Origin: Morella rubra
Taxonomy: Eukaryota; Streptophyta; Magnoliopsida; Fagales; Myricaceae
Length of the DNA: 64,000 nt
NCBI GenBank assembly: GCA_003952965.2
Contig: CM025851.1
Span: 9,651,647 to 9,715,646 of the forward strand
Reading direction: 5' to 3'
The notes under the pieces: generated by a model
The model's database searches: none
What the model was told of the DNA's origin: nothing
The model's input: only the letters and a program-made list of their open reading frames with translations
In this document: positions 1-13,285 of the stretch, piece after piece
Layout: every line of letters starts with the position of its first letter
Numbering within the stretch: position 1 is the stretch's first letter
Position numbers and translations under genes: made by a program

Positions 1-504
1 AAAAAAATTTCTTTCTTTTTTCACTTCGGAGGTAGGAGTCTTAAGCAATGGGATTGGGCTGAAGTCGTTCTGTGAGCTTTAAGAGGTCAGGACCGATCCA
101 ATATAAATTATTTGGTGACTCTGCGAAATGACAATTTTATCTCTATAATTTTTATTAACAGTGTCTAGTTTATGAGGGTAAATTTGTAATTTTGAGGTTA
201 CAAAATGACAAAAATAATAAATTTAGATGCAAAGTGATAAACATTTTACAAAAATCATCTGCATAAAATTTTACAAACAATTTCAACAAAAATCATATGC
301 ATCGAACAAAAACCAAAATGATCAAATGCCTACAATTAGTCATAAACAATTTCAACAAAAATCATATGCATCGAACCTTTCTTCCAGTGTGTAATCCAAT
401 ATTTCTTACTAACTAGCACTTGTAGGAAACCCAATGATTTTGAAAAAAACAAACAAAGTTAAATTGGTTGTTAAAGAAGATATCTTAGTGACAGAGACAT
501 AGAG

Positions 505-690
505 ATTAGAGAGAGAGAGAGAGACATAGAAAAGAGACGGAGAGAATGGAGATCGAGATGGAGAGATAGAGAGAGAGAGCAGCGAAGGTTGACTGTTGAT
601 GTGCGGTGCCGGAGAAGAGAGAGCTCAGACAAAGGGGGAGTGAGTAAAAGAACAAAGAGAGAGCTAAGTGATCGCAAAGGAGAGGGGGAG
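505..690. repeat. GA-rich low-complexity tract
   Basis: Long run of GA dinucleotides and GAGA-rich sequence, in the part of the left duplicate that has no counterpart near 23 kb. Reading frames in it are Ser/Leu low-complexity on the opposite strand and are not credible genes. Confidence 0.7.
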
Positions 691-988
691 AGAGACTTAG
701 GGTTTTTTTTTCAAAAACTTAAAAAAAAAAAAACTAATATAGAATGACGTTGTTTTAATATTAAGTTTTTTTAAAAAAAAATAAATAAACGGAACCTATT
801 TTTCGTTGAATTGGAGGAAACTTCCGCTTCAAGTTCCGCCTCCCAAGAAAACTCTAAAATCACCTCCGGTTCATGGAAGCTATGAATCTCAGCTTGCCAA
901 AACCGGTGACGGAACCAAAGTCGATGCTCCGCCGGTAGCCAAACCGGATAAACACCCCTAGGTGTTGGTGGTAACAATATATATTTTA

Positions 989-1304
989 GGTGATGTTTGG
1001 ATATCAAATATTTTCTAACATTTTAAGAAAAATTTTCAAAATTCAAAATTTTCATCACCAAACATTAAAATTTTAAATTTTTTACACAAATTCAACACTT
1101 TTCACACCAACTTCAATATTTTTTTAATAAAAAAAAATACATCAAAAATATTCTCTCAACTTGCTTTTTAATATACTCCAACAAAAATTATTTTATAATC
1201 AAACATTTTTGACTTTGTTACCAATTTCCTTTACAAACTCAAATAATAAAAAAATTTATCTTATAAATTCAAAATCTTAAAAATTTTACTTGTCTAACGT
1301 CACC
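989..1304. mobile_element. Tourist-like MITE with TTA target duplication
   Basis: About 316 bp, non-coding and AT-rich. The ends are inverted (GGTGATGTT at the left, AACGTCACC at the right) and the element is flanked by TTA at 986-988 and 1305-1307. A 3-bp TTA/TAA duplication is typical of PIF/Harbinger-derived MITEs. A related copy sits at the equivalent place in the right duplicate (about 23304-23662), so the insertion predates the duplication. Confidence 0.65.
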
Positions 1305-1490
1305 TTAATTTGCTTCGGTAGATCTTCCTTAGCTTTTGGATGGGATTAGATATGATGCTAAAATTTATTTACCCAAGAAAAAAGTTAATTGTATAGTCTT
1401 CAATAGCGCCCGGAGGCATTTATTTTTATAGTTAAACATGCTGTCGTCCCTTTTTGTGTGCGGTTTAAGGCACTTCTTTGGTGTATTGCG

Positions 1491-4370
1491 GAAGTGATAC
1501 AGTATATCTTCCGATTTTTAATATTAAATACTTTGCACGTTTTATTTAATAATAAATTTTTAAAAAAAATAAATTAATAATAATATTTCAATATATACAA
1601 AATAGGTTAAGGGCATTATCGTTATTTTAATCTGAAAATTTGATAAATAGTGTAAAGTGTCAAAAATTAGTAAACGTGCAATGTGTAAAAATTTTAGAGT
1701 ACAAAGTGTAAAACCTATGATATTTTGTAGGTAAAAATTTTGTATTCCCTATAATATATATATATATATATATATCTTTAACTTCTTCAATGTTGGACAG
1801 ATTAACCCTCACTCCCATTTGTCTTTTAAAACATTAGAAGCACTGTACGACACGTTGAAATGCTTTGTTGTGCTCACGTTTTAAACGACAAACGACGTAT
1901 TGAAATGCTTTGATGTGCTCATCTTTAAGCGACAAAACGTCTGTGTAAGAAAGTCATCTAAAAACATCATGGGCGACTTTAAGTTAATTGGAGCATGTTG
2001 AGAGAGATAACGATAAATAAATAGCGATTAATACTTCTTTCTAGATGTAAGTAAATAGAGCAATTTTACAATTATATGTATTGAAAATAATTTTAAGATA
2101 ACCAATCACACCAAGAACAACACAAGTAATTTTTATGTGAAAAATTTCTTCGAAATGAGAAAGAAAAAACTAAGGGACCTAGTCCAGTAAAATCTCCATT
2201 ATAAACTAAATAATAGGTACACAAAGTTTTCTTTAGTCATAACTAGAGGCTACAACTCATATCTCTTCAATATGATATCAATCTCACAGAGAAAATACAA
2301 AAACTAGCAGTTACTATTCACGAGCACGAAGCACAGTTCAAGCTTGTAATTTGATCTACACCATTCAAATTATAGTCCTTGTGTCGTGAACATCTCCTCC
2401 AAATTTCAACTCAATCGGACCACGAAGTGAGATCGCTTTGATGAAATTTGAGCTTGAAAGAAAATACTGTCTCTTTCTCTTCTTTTTCTATTTAATCCGT
2501 ACTACTTAAAAAATTCTCCTTAGAGTTATAAGTTAAAACCCTAATAGGCTTGGGCCTTATTAAAAATCCCCAATTGAACTTTCCTTCGCATAGAAGGAAT
2601 TAACCCAACAGAGCATTAGGCGAAACTTCTTAGACTCAGATTAGTTGCTAACTTCTCAATTATACGGCTAACTACTTAGGTCGATAGCTAATCACTCAAG
2701 TCGCGTGATAATAAACATAAATAAAATGTTTTTTTACACGTCACACTCATTGTCTACCCTAAACTAAAAAGAGACTCGCACGTAATGCTCACCCACGATT
2801 TTTCGGCTGCGACTTTAATTTTGTGATCCAACACGTTACATGTAGGTGGTAACAATTACTAGGCAAATGCTAGTGAAATATAGGGTTTATAAGACACATA
2901 GCACGCTGTGGGTAGTACTGATTAGCGTGTCAGTGAAAGAGACGGAAATGACATAGGAATGTGTTTTTAACGGAAACCTTACCACATAGGTTAATTTACT
3001 ACTTTCTTTACTTCAAGAATTAATTTGTAACATTTTCTTATACCACGGGGATTGTGAATGCATTTGCGCCTAATTTTTTTCAGATTTTTTTTTTTTAATT
3101 TTCAAAACTTTCTTAGCTAACAACAAAATCTAGGCATTTTGATCAATAAAATAGATTTTAATTATCAAAATTTCCATCTAACTCATTTTATCAACAGGTT
3201 TTCACAAATTTTAATAAAAATTTAATTATACAAACCTTTGTCACTTCTTTTATTCACAATTTAAGATTCAAGGATAATGCAGTAATTTAATAAAGACTTA
3301 GGTCACGTGAGAGTCGTATATAAATTATTACCATCTAATTTAAACATATTCTTATGAGTTTGGACTTCTGCATTTTTTATTTTAAGTTTGAATGCTAAAT
3401 CTATTGCTTATCAAAGAAGGTACTTTCATATTTATCATATGGAAGCGGCTATGATTTAGCAGCAGTTTAGTTTTTTTCTTGGTAAAAGGCATCACGTTAT
3501 GTCGACGGCCTTGTTGTACTTCCTGTCATGCAACCTTATCACAATATCGCATTGACCATCATTTGTCACAACTAAAATATATTGACATATCAAAAAGTTG
3601 TTACGTGTGTGGCTTGGCTGTTGAAAAGTCAAGACTCACGTTTCTTTTGCCTTCTTATGACAAAAGGTAAAAGTTTTCACGTGGATGAATGTTTATTCAA
3701 CGATGCATATAATGTTCAAGGACATGCATTTATGAACATTAAATGCACGTCATGCATTGGAATTTCATTCCTACTTGCACGACTTTCACGTATAGCCGCC
3801 GCGGTCCCCCGCAGAGCGTGACTTTGCATTTATAAAAATGCACGCAAGGTTCACCGAGTGCAACTATAAAACGAAAAGAGTTGTTTCTGTAAATATAGCG
3901 ATGAAGCCTAATAGACAGACGATAGAAAAAAGTATCAGAATATTGAGAAGATTATGTTGTTATTCTTATTTTTCTTTATATGTGAGAATATTAGGTATAT
4001 TAGGGTTTTGAGTTTGAGTACTGTATTATTACTTTATGTATTCTATTTTTTTTTATAGTGAATTTTATTTTGAGTTTTTGGTCACTAAATGTAGGCTTTA
4101 AAACTGAACTACTAAAATTTTAGTGTTTTTTGTGATTATTGATTTTATTCTCATTTCTCTAGTACTCGACGATTCTGGAAATTTATTCTTATCACAACAA
4201 AAGTAGTTCAGTATTTTACTTTCCGAATTAAATAGTTTAATTTGAAAAGACATAAATAAAATTACTTTAAAAGTAGTGAGACACACTATTGACAAATAAT
4301 ACCGGCACTCCTTAAATCTCTAGCGTGGATCTATAGTGGGACAGCAACCAGGTTAGGAGGTAAAAATAAC
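1491..4370. other. Intergenic DNA, no gene recognised
   Basis: AT-rich, with a (TA)n tract near 1749-1775. The stretch about 2030-2760 resembles decayed LTR or leader sequence on the minus strand but has no clear ends. ORFs around 3479-3821 are short and show no recognisable domain. Confidence 0.5.
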
Positions 4371-4690
4371 GGTTAAATACACTTTGCACTTTCTAGCTAT
4401 GGAGTTTTGATACTTTGCACCTCAATTTATTATTTTTGTCACATTATACACATCAATTATTAATTTTAGACATTTTGCAACATCCCTTAAATTTTTCGAT
4501 TAATTTGATAGAAAATAATTTTTTGACGTGTGAAACAATTTTATTCTCATTTTTTTTGGCAATATCCATTTTATGAGAATAAAATTATAATTTAAAACTT
4601 TAATGGAGGATGCAAAGTGATAAAAATAATAAATCGAGGTGCAAAATATCAAGACCTTTGAAGTTAAATGGTGCAAAGTGTATTTAATCT
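4371..4690. mobile_element. MITE with long inverted repeats ('tacactttgcac' family)
   Basis: The ends are inverted: GGTTAAATACACTTTGCAC at the left and its near complement at 4672-4690. Similarity continues inward for about 80 bases through 'tttgcacctc' and 'tttattatttt'. Non-coding. Partial relatives occur near 150-250, 1600-1720, 23130-23270 and 44800-44950. No clean target duplication was found. Confidence 0.55.
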
Positions 4691-5368
4691 TTAAAAAAAA
4701 AAAAAAAAAAGTGCCCATATCACTTAGTTATCTTGAATTTACCGTCACAATTATGTCATTTTCCCTTAGAGTCGTTGCTTTGTGGTCAGAATTTTCACGA
4801 AAGTGAAAGGAAAGGAAGCTACTTAGAAAAACAAAACCCCAAAAAAAAAAAAAAAAAAAGGGGAAAGGAAAGGAAGCCAGCTAGAAGTTCCCAAAAATAA
4901 TGTTTTTGCTATAGAACAGGGACGGATCATATGTTCCCATAATAATTTTATTACAATACGTCCTCGTCTGCATACTCTGGGCTTTTCCATGTCATGGCGT
5001 TTAAACCGTGCTGCCCTTTATGTTCAAGCCGCCGGCCCAAATTCCTCATGGGCCGTAACCTTTTAAGATAGTAATAGCTTGGCTCTTTCTTTCCTGAAGT
5101 AGGTTGGGATACCATTTGGGATAGTAAGAGCATAAAATTATTGCTCTAATTCTTATTAACCGAAAAAAGTAGGCTGTTCCTCGTCCTCATGGACACTCTC
5201 AAATGGTAAAATAATATGCTTTTCATGTCTTTGAAATTTGCATCCACTTCCTTATCTAGTGCTTAGGGTGTGCCCTATGTACTTACACTTTGTTTGGTTT
5301 TTTATAGGGTTGTTCTAGTACAAAAAATAGAAAAAGGAAAAAAAATAAAATAAAAAAAGCTACTAAAT
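4691..5368. other. Intergenic DNA, nothing recognised
   Basis: Poly-A runs near 4694-4710 and 4840-4859. The short ORF at 4951-5133 on the minus strand has no recognisable motif. Confidence 0.5.
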
Positions 5369-7425
5369 TAAAAGTGAGAATTTTATCCGATAAAAAAAAT
5401 CAAAAATTCTGATTTCGATTTTAATTGTAATATTTTAATATTTATTTCGATCTATTCCGGTATAAGAACCGAATCCAATATTTAGGAAATTCCGGAACCG
5501 ACGGAAACGCCGGAATTTCCTGTTCCAGATTTTTTTATAAATAAATTCAAGTCTGGTTAAAAAAAAAAAAAAAAAAAAAGTAAAAAACGACTTCGTATGA
5601 CCTGGGTCAAAGAGAGGCTTTTCTTCATCAACGGTTCGAAACGTCCCAACCCAACTCCTCCCAGCCGCCACTCGCCAGCGCCCAGCCCCCCTGAGTCCGG
5701 CCTCCATCCATCGTCGTCGTCCGTCCCTCCCTCTCGAAATCTCCATCTCTCTCTCAGCACTCTCCCTCCCGAAATCTCTCTCTCTTTCTCTCTCTCACTC
5801 ACGAGATTTCAGTTGAGTTTTGGACCTTTGGTGGCCGAATCTCTCACCAGCTCTCTCTTGATGAGGGTTTGTTAATTTTAATTTTGTAAATGTTGTATTT
5901 GTCTTTAAATTGCTTTAGGGTTTGTTAATTTGATTTGGGGATTTTAATTTGCTTGGATTATGATTGCAATTAGCTGCTGCTATATCCAAAGATGATTATG
6001 AACGGACTATAGACTGTGATAACAATTAGTTTCTCGTTTGTGTATTTTTTCTGGGTATTCAGTTTTAGCCAACTTGAGCTCGGTGAATCAAGTGGCTCGG
6101 TCCGCGTAAATACTTATAAATTTTCTATATGTCACGGGCTGTCTACATTTTGTGCTAGATGGAGTGGGCAATTTGATAAGTAGCACCATGTCTAACTAGT
6201 CTGCAAGTAACAATTCTGAATCTCAAGTATGTTAGATGATTGTATTTTTAATTTGTGACTTGGATGTTTGAAACTAGAATAAGATAATCAGAAGACAATA
6301 ATTAATAATAGTGGAGCTGGCATTAGTAAAGAAAATGTCATCCTCTAATTAATAAATGCGTTAGAAGTTCAAGCAGATGCTTCTATGCTGCATGCAAATG
6401 TTTTGGTGGTCTGCCAGATACAAATTCATCATGTTACCAGTATATACATTGTGTTCAGCTTCCATGCCTCTGCAGTTCCCTTTGGGTCAGCTGTTGAATT
6501 GATAGTATGCAGGGTTGTCCTTCTTGACATCATTGTCTTCTTACCTATATGGTTGGCCCATGTACTGTGTCCTAGTTTCCATTCTCCCATCATCATGCTT
6601 AAATCTGCTGTAGTACGCTGGAATGCAAAGTAGCAGTTTTTCATCTATTGCGTTTTATGATACTGTTGTAGTCAGTAGAAGTTGGCTGAACTAAATCGCT
6701 TGAGATAGTATATGTACAGGTCACTTGTTGCTAACTTGTCAGTTGCAAATTGTTACAAAACTGACCACTTGAAGCAACCACAAATTTGATCAATAGTTAC
6801 TTCTTCCCAGCTGCTCTTATTATCTTTTTTTTTTTTCTTGGCTTTCTTCTCTTATCATCAAGTTGTGGCACTAAGATAGCAAAAATGTCATCTGGAGCAG
6901 TTCTTAGCCTAGAGCTGCTGGAAGTGTAATCTCTATTTGTTTGTTGCCTTGTCATAGAATTGTTATTTGCTGGAAGTGCAATTTGTATTTTCCGAAAGTG
7001 TAATCTGTATTTGCTTGTTGTCTTGTCATAGTGTAATCTCTCTTCATCATAGTGGTTTTCAGACAGACAGAATGAATGTATGGAATGATTGGATACAATC
7101 TGTAATTTTTTTTCCTTTGTTGATGGAATGATATGAAACTGCCCCTAAGTCTATAATCTGCAATTTTTTTTCCCTTCATTATAGTATTATGAAACGCATA
7201 ACAGGGAAAAAAAAATAGCTCATTTTCCAGTTTGGGCCAAAGTAAAATCTGGGCCCTTAGGCCCATTAATGGAACCGGAAATTCTGGATTCCGTTTCCGG
7301 AAATTCCGGTTTCGTTCCGGTCCATTCTGGAATGGAACATTAATGAAATTTTGAGTTCCGGTGAGTATCGAAATCGGAACTGGAATGGCCCATTCCGGTT
7401 CCATCCGTTCCGATATTCACTCTTA
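5369..7425. mobile_element. hAT-like non-autonomous element carrying a leader-like segment
   Basis: Both ends carry clustered CCGGAA/TTCCGG motifs (about 5455-5530 and 7270-7415), a common subterminal pattern of plant hAT elements. The termini TAAAAGTGAGAA and (reverse) TAAGAGTGAATA look like imperfect inverted repeats. The flanks TACTAAAT (5361-5368) and ACCTAAAT (7426-7433) match at 6 of 8 bases, as an aged 8-bp target duplication would. No transposase ORF survives. Inside is a C-rich, CT-rich stretch (5640-5860) followed by T-rich intron-like DNA, resembling a plant 5' UTR plus first intron. Confidence 0.5.
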
Positions 7426-8026
7426 ACCTAAATGGTTATGTAACGTCCTAAGTCTCATGAAGTAGGAGAAGAGAAATAATGAGAAATAAATAGTATAAAG
7501 ACCAAGTCTCACATTAGTTTCTTATTGGTAGAATGGAGACTTCTAATGATTTCAAGGGACTTCAAAAGTAACTTTGACTAGTTCATTTGAAGTCAAAGCG
7601 TGGTCCCTTGATTGTTTATAAACTTCTTTTTTGTATTTTTATCCCAAACATAAAGATAGATATCGAAGATAAGCATGGTTAATCGATGACTTAAAAGAGA
7701 AAAAACAAATCTAGTTGATTTTAGTTGTGTTTTTATTTTGGCTCTTAATTTATATAGAAAAAAAAAATTATTTCATTTTTCTAAGAAACATCAAGAGGTC
7801 ATCATTTAAAGATATCATTTTTGAATGATTAATGAGAACGTATTGTTAGTTTATCGCTATCCATCAATCATTATTTAAAGCTATTGTTTTTTTATTTATT
7901 GTTCAAATCTACTTTTAAATCTTTTCCCCGGATCTTATTTTCTGTTGCAGACAATATTTTCAACTAGAGTTTTGCATAAACATATGATAATCCAAGTTAA
8001 TCAACTCCTCAAAATCTTCTACCCTC
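7426..8026. other. Intergenic DNA, nothing recognised
   Basis: AT-rich sequence between the hAT-like element and the LINE remnant. No coding or repeat signature is visible. Confidence 0.5.
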
Positions 8027-9500
8027 TTCAGTATAAACACATCCCAAGACACCACCAGAGTTCTCAACTCCCTTTTCAGCTTACAATCCTCCCGATTCCT
8101 TTCCAAACATCTTGGGTTACTTACATTTCTTGACAGATCTAAGAATGATAGCTTTCGCCATTTATCCATCTCTATAGAAAATCTTATTGGTAGTTGGAAA
8201 GCGAATCTTTTATCCCAAGCTGCTAGAACACAATTGATTAAGGCAGTGGCTTCCACCATTCCTTCCTACTCTACGAGTGTTCTCTTCTTGCCAACATCTC
8301 TAAAAAAGAATCTTGATAAACAATTTAAAGATTTCTGGTTGGGCTTTCCAAAAGACAAGACACACAATCTAACCCTCAAGAGTTGGTCTTCTATCTGCTT
8401 TCCTAAATCTCATGGTGGTCTTGGTATTAGAAAAATGGAGCATACCAATCTTGCTCTTATTTCTAAACTAAGCTGGAATTTTTAACAAATCCCTCCTCCC
8501 TTTGGTCTATTGTTCTCTCAAAGAAATATAAAGTTTAAGACCAATTCTGATCTTTCTCGGCCTGTCCCCCTTCTTCTTGGATTTGGAGAGGAATCCTGGC
8601 TTTTAGAGATTCTCTTAAACAAGGCCTCTGCACTCAGATAAACAACGGTGCCTCCACTCACATATGGACTGACCCTTGGATTCTTTCTATGCCTGGCTTT
8701 CTACAGACCCCCAACTCCTCTCTTCCTTTTATCAATGAACTTGAAACAGTCGACTCTCTTTTTAACTCTAATGCAACTGGATGGGACGTGTCTCTGATAC
8801 ATGAGTATTTTAATGCCTCTTCCATGAAAGAAATCCTCTCTGTGAAGATCATTCCTTGTTCTATACCCGATAAACTTCTCTGGTTGCCAAAGAAAAAAGG
8901 TTTCTATATTGTTAAAACCGGTTACCATCAGATCACCCATTCCACAAACTGGATTTCTCAAAATTTGTCTGACAAGGAATGGAAACAACTTTGGAATCTC
9001 AAACTTCACAGTATAGTGAAATTGATGTTATGGAAGCTTGTTTGGGATATGTTACCTTTTGTCATTTGACTTTCTCTCTCCCTTCGTCTGCTAGATCAAC
9101 CCTTAGCTGATATTTTCTGCCAGCTCTGCAAAAAAAAAAAAGTTGAATTGATTAACCATCTTTTTTTGGAATCATGTCCAGCAAAATACATCTGGAGGCA
9201 CAGTCCATGACCCCTCCATATCCATCAGATGGCAGGTAAGCCCTTCACAGATGGATTCGAGTTATTTTGGATCCTGCTCGGACTCTCAATATTCCATCAG
9301 CTGAGGTCCATCATTTCAAAATTTTTGCCTCTGTTGCTTGTGATCTGATCTGGACAAATAGAAACAAATTGCTGAAAGAGGCTAAACCTATTGACTTTAA
9401 AACAGTCATAAATCAGGTCTCTAGAACTGTGCAGGATCATTACCAAGTATGGAGCTCCCCTCTGAAAGTTTGCCTGCCGAAAATTATACGTACTTGATTT
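8027..9500 (+). pseudogene. LINE (non-LTR retrotransposon) reverse-transcriptase C-terminal remnant
   Basis: In plant LINEs this polyprotein copies RNA into DNA at the nicked target. Visible in broken frames: the RT thumb region around 8100-8485 (LGLLTFLDRS, QLIKAVASTIPSY, then FWLG, then SHGGLGIRKMEHTNLAL, all typical of plant LINE RT), a zf-RVT-like domain around 8900-9069 (motif KGFYIVKTGYHQITHS, then WNLKLHSIVKLMLWKLVWDMLP), and the linker before RNase H at 9267-9497. Stops and frame changes near 8485 and 9068 break it. The endonuclease and the catalytic RT core are absent, so this is a 5'-truncated, dead copy. No target duplication was identified. Confidence 0.85.
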
Positions 9501-10847
9501 GACAAACAATTTTGAACTTTGTCTAGATTGAATCTTCAATCTTCAATAATCTTCAGGTCTTGATGATCTCATACCTTGTGTCTATGATTTCACAACTTAG
9601 CACCCAAATGTTCTGTCTCCTTCCTTTTCACGCCTCACAGCCGTCACGGGGTTTCTTAAAGTCCTTATGGCCAACTGTCTAGAAAAAGCTATCTTATAGT
9701 CTTTTTTTGAACTCTAGCTGTGATATAGCGTGAGATCTTTAGGAACTTAGATCTCGGCCGTAGGATCACATGGAATAACTCTTTTTCCATTAACTCTCTT
9801 ATATTCTTTTATTCCGAATTTTAAACTTCTACTAATTGTAATCATGTCCATTAACCTATCACAATTTACTCCCGAGAATTTGAGATTGATTTGTGAAATC
9901 CCTTTTGCTAACAATTATTTGTTTATTTATCCTTCCACCACACTATATTCCACACGAGTCAATAGGACTGAAATCATATCACTGATTAAGTCCCTAACTC
10001 ATATAATTCTCAATTCACAATCTGTAACTCGTTGGACTATCAATTGTTTCCAAAACAATTTCACAAATATTTCTCACAAAATACCATTGGCCAATGGATT
10101 CTTTTCTTAGTCCAACCTTATACAGATTTATTGAATATACTGCCTCATCAAAGAGACTAGTGGATTCCTTATTGAGCATTTATACAAACCCACTATTATG
10201 TACAAGACCTAACGTTATCTGAAATATTTGACTTAAAAGATCATCACCAAATGACTCGATCAAAGCACAAGTACACAACAATAGATCATTATAAACCTCT
10301 CAGGTCTAAGGATACAATAAACAATTGTGCTGAATACTTCTTCTCAACATCAGTGATCACTTCCAGAAGGTATTTATATTTGATTTCGTTCAGTGTATAT
10401 ACTTTTACGTTATACCCACTCGTTTGCTTAAGGTCACTACCTCAATGACGAAATCTATCATCCTATTAAATAACGACACAACGAGTGTAGACCTATTGTA
10501 CATCAATATATACCTTGGTCTAGAGCAAAACATCAAGTGAACAAAGAACCGAAGAGTCATACTTCTTACCTTTGATTCATTAATCATTGGCATGACTTTT
10601 CTACAATGTCACTCAATAATATCTATGCAACATCTTATGTTACATCATATTACCCAATAAATAAATATAAACATGTAACATCTAAAACTATTATTTAGAA
10701 AAATAATTTTTAGGGCATAGTTTTTACATCCTTCCCGTTCCAGTCAGGTACTCCAAACTCCTCCATCCAATTGCTATGTTGCTCAGTTTGATGTTGTTGT
10801 CTGATCCAACAAATTAGCTGCCACGGTTGTTCTTCTTGACCCAGCAC
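9501..10847. other. Intergenic DNA, nothing recognised
   Basis: AT-rich sequence. Short ORFs at 9844-10110 and 10251-10448 show no domain and are probably chance. Parts look like decayed retrotransposon sequence, but no terminal repeats or primer site were found. Confidence 0.45.
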
Positions 10848-11067
10848 GACGAATTTTTCGAGCAACCACCAAAGTTTTACCTCCTCCAAATTCTCCCTAT
10901 GTTGAGGCAGAAGGCTCCCTCCTAGCCTCGGAAATTCTTTCAGTGGAACCCTTCGACGACGAATTTTTCGAGCAACCACCAAAGTTTTACCTCCTCTAAA
11001 TTCTCCCTATGTTGAGGCAGAAGGCTCCCTCCTAGCCTCGGAAATTCTTTCAGTGGAACCCTTCGAC
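10848..11067. repeat. 110-bp tandem duplication, two copies
   Basis: The block beginning 'gacgaatttttcgagcaacc' at 10848 recurs at 10958. The copies are nearly identical (one T/C difference is visible, in 'cctcctccaaa' against 'cctcctctaaa'), so the duplication is recent. Host function is unknown. One plus frame reads as plausible protein across it (for example SLLASEILSVEPF) but belongs to no family I recognise. Confidence 0.9.
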
Positions 11068-11867
11068 TTTTGGCTGCTGGAAGGAGACAACTCTTCAGTC
11101 GTCAACTCATTGACTCACCTCATGAACCGCTCGACTGGGCCATCTCCAAAACCATTGAACAGATGCGGGCTCTCCTAGCGAAGCCCCTTTTTTGGATGGC
11201 CTCAAAAATTAAGCGGACAAACAACTCGCTTGCGCGTATACTGGCGTAATGGGCTGCAACTACGAACTTTAATGGTTGCATACCACCTTTTTTCCGGTAT
11301 TTGGAAGTTTAATGGGTATGATCCCCCATAGTTGTAAACGCTTTTTGTTTATTTTAATGCAGTTTATTTTTAGAAGAAAAAAAGATGGTAATTCAAGCAA
11401 CGTTTAAGGCTCCCCCAAGTAGATATCCTAAAAGTTCTCTCTTTTTCTCCTCCTTTTTCTATCTCGCTTCTCTTTCACAAACTCCTTCTGTACTGATAAA
11501 AGAACTTCGCGACAAATCACCTTTTAGTTTTGGCTATCGGACAGTGAAGATGGAAAATCATTCCTTAGCCCTTTTTTCTTAGACTCGATGACATGGATGG
11601 AGCCCACCACGCATAGCCACATTCAATTATAAAGCGGAATCCAAAGCTCACCAATTAATGACCAGAGGCCTACTCCTATTTCTCATATCCAAAACTGTGA
11701 GGTGATTACCAATAACAAAGATCTCTCTAAATTGTGGTTTCAATATGATTTAATTTAGAGAAAGATAAACACAATATAAGTCACACAATTCTATGAATTA
11801 GACTATCTAAATCAGGCAATAAATTAAAGAGGATATTGTGGATGGATTAGTATTGTTAGGGTTTTAA
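11068..11867. other. Intergenic DNA, nothing recognised
   Basis: No gene or repeat recognised. The ORF at 11385-11582 is short and has no motif. Confidence 0.4.
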
Positions 11868-12712
11868 TGTTGGCATAATTCCGTGTCAAATTTTAAATTC
11901 AAATTGAGTTGTATTTTAAGTTTGGTCAAAGTGTTCAAAAGATTAAAGAGTCTTTCAAAGTTTGAAAGGATAAGGACATCATTAAGATGAAGAGTTAAAA
12001 ACAAGGAGCTAGTGATGCAAAGTCTCTAAAACTATTTCAAAATTTGGATTTTGAAATATTTTCTTCATTTTATAATTCTTTTTGAAATAGAACTCAACCA
12101 ACTCTATAAATAGAGAGAGAGAGATCGACCAAGAAAATTTAAGAAGATTGCTTTATTCAAATTCAAGCCTCCTCCCTAGATAGAGAAAATCCTTTAGATA
12201 TCCATGCTCATAAACAGTTCAGATTTTCTTCAGTTATCTAAATTCGATCACTAATGAAACCAACCTTCCTGTGAGAGTTTGGCTATCGGAGTTCCCGATG
12301 TTGAAGAACAAAGACGTTCTTGAAGAGTTCATAAAAAGAACCTCAGAGAGCTGAGGGTTAACCGCAGGAAGCAGGTCTAGGTTGGATTACTTAGATTATT
12401 ACATCATAATAGTTAGAGTCAAGCAACTGGATGTTGCCCGTGTCTGAATCACCGTTGTAAGGTTTTAATTCTTAATGAATTTTCTGGTAGTTGCTAACCC
12501 GGAGTAGTTTTTTTTTTTTTTAAGGTAAGTTCAAAGGTTTCACTTCGTCAACAAAATCTTTGTCTCTTATGTGATTGATATTTTTTTATTATTCCGCTGC
12601 ATTATATTTTGTTGATTGATTATTCGGATCTAACTCAACAATTTTAGGACTTGTTATTGAATTTTCAAATAGAGAGGAATCACCTATTCTACCCTATAAG
12701 TGTTAATAGGGG
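11868..12712 (+). mobile_element. Possible solo copia-type LTR
   Basis: It starts TGTTGGCATAATTCC, has a TATA-like CTCTATAAATAGAG near 12104, contains a 'ctaacccggagtag' block, and ends in 'cctattctaccctataagtg', which resembles the 3' end of plant copia LTRs. No internal region and no convincing target duplication were found, so the ends are approximate. Confidence 0.4.
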
Positions 12713-13285
12713 TCTAAAACAGATTTTTCAAATATCAAGGTTTAACTCGAGAGAGAAAAAAAAGTTGTTGAACTTTTGCACAGTGACTGTCCATATTAGC
12801 TTCAGAGAAGAGGTGAACTTGCAAAGTGGCAATTTTTGCTTTGATATTCCTCGGTGGATACTGTGGTTGCCTTTTGGTTTTCCTCCAAACGAACCCCATT
12901 AGATTAGGCTGTTGGGAATTGTTCTCTTGTATGAAGGACTTGCCCCTTATTCTTGTACGTACAAATATCAATATTTTCAACACAACTTAATTATTGGCCA
13001 TCCAAAACTAAAATTATAATGGTTTGTTTCTTTTTTTCACGTATCACCCAGAACTAAAATTATATGACTTGCATTTTTTTTTTTTTCTTTTTTCTTAATT
13101 TTTTTTTGTTTTTAAAAAAATAATTTAAAATAACTTAGTTTATTTATAAAACAAATTAGGAAAAAAATTAAAAAAGATTATAAGTCATGTCATTTTAGTC
13201 TTATTAATACCTGTGAACTTATGATTGTGATTGACATGTGAATCATTAGCTTAAAAGATAGAAGTAAGATGAAAAATACTTGTGA

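Larger units (their letters stand above)
1..1490 (-). repeat. Duplicated CYP76 5' flank, left copy
   Basis: Bases 1-210 match 22904-23110 almost base for base (leader, then the 'gggattgggctgaag' and 'gaccgatccaatat' blocks). Bases about 985-1490 match about 23300-23845, including the run around 'cttttggatgggattagat' and the 'catgctgtcgtcccttttt' block. In the right copy this sequence is the immediate 5' flank of a minus-strand CYP76 pseudogene whose ATG lies about 6 bp left of the matching point. A paralogous P450 start is therefore inferred just outside the left edge. Bases about 420-970 of this copy have no partner and look like a later insertion. Confidence 0.8.

Noticed and set aside
5435-5802. 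ORFs of 81-103 codons in the C-rich segment
   Set aside because: Low-complexity Arg/Gly or Ser/Pro reading of leader-like DNA inside a transposon.
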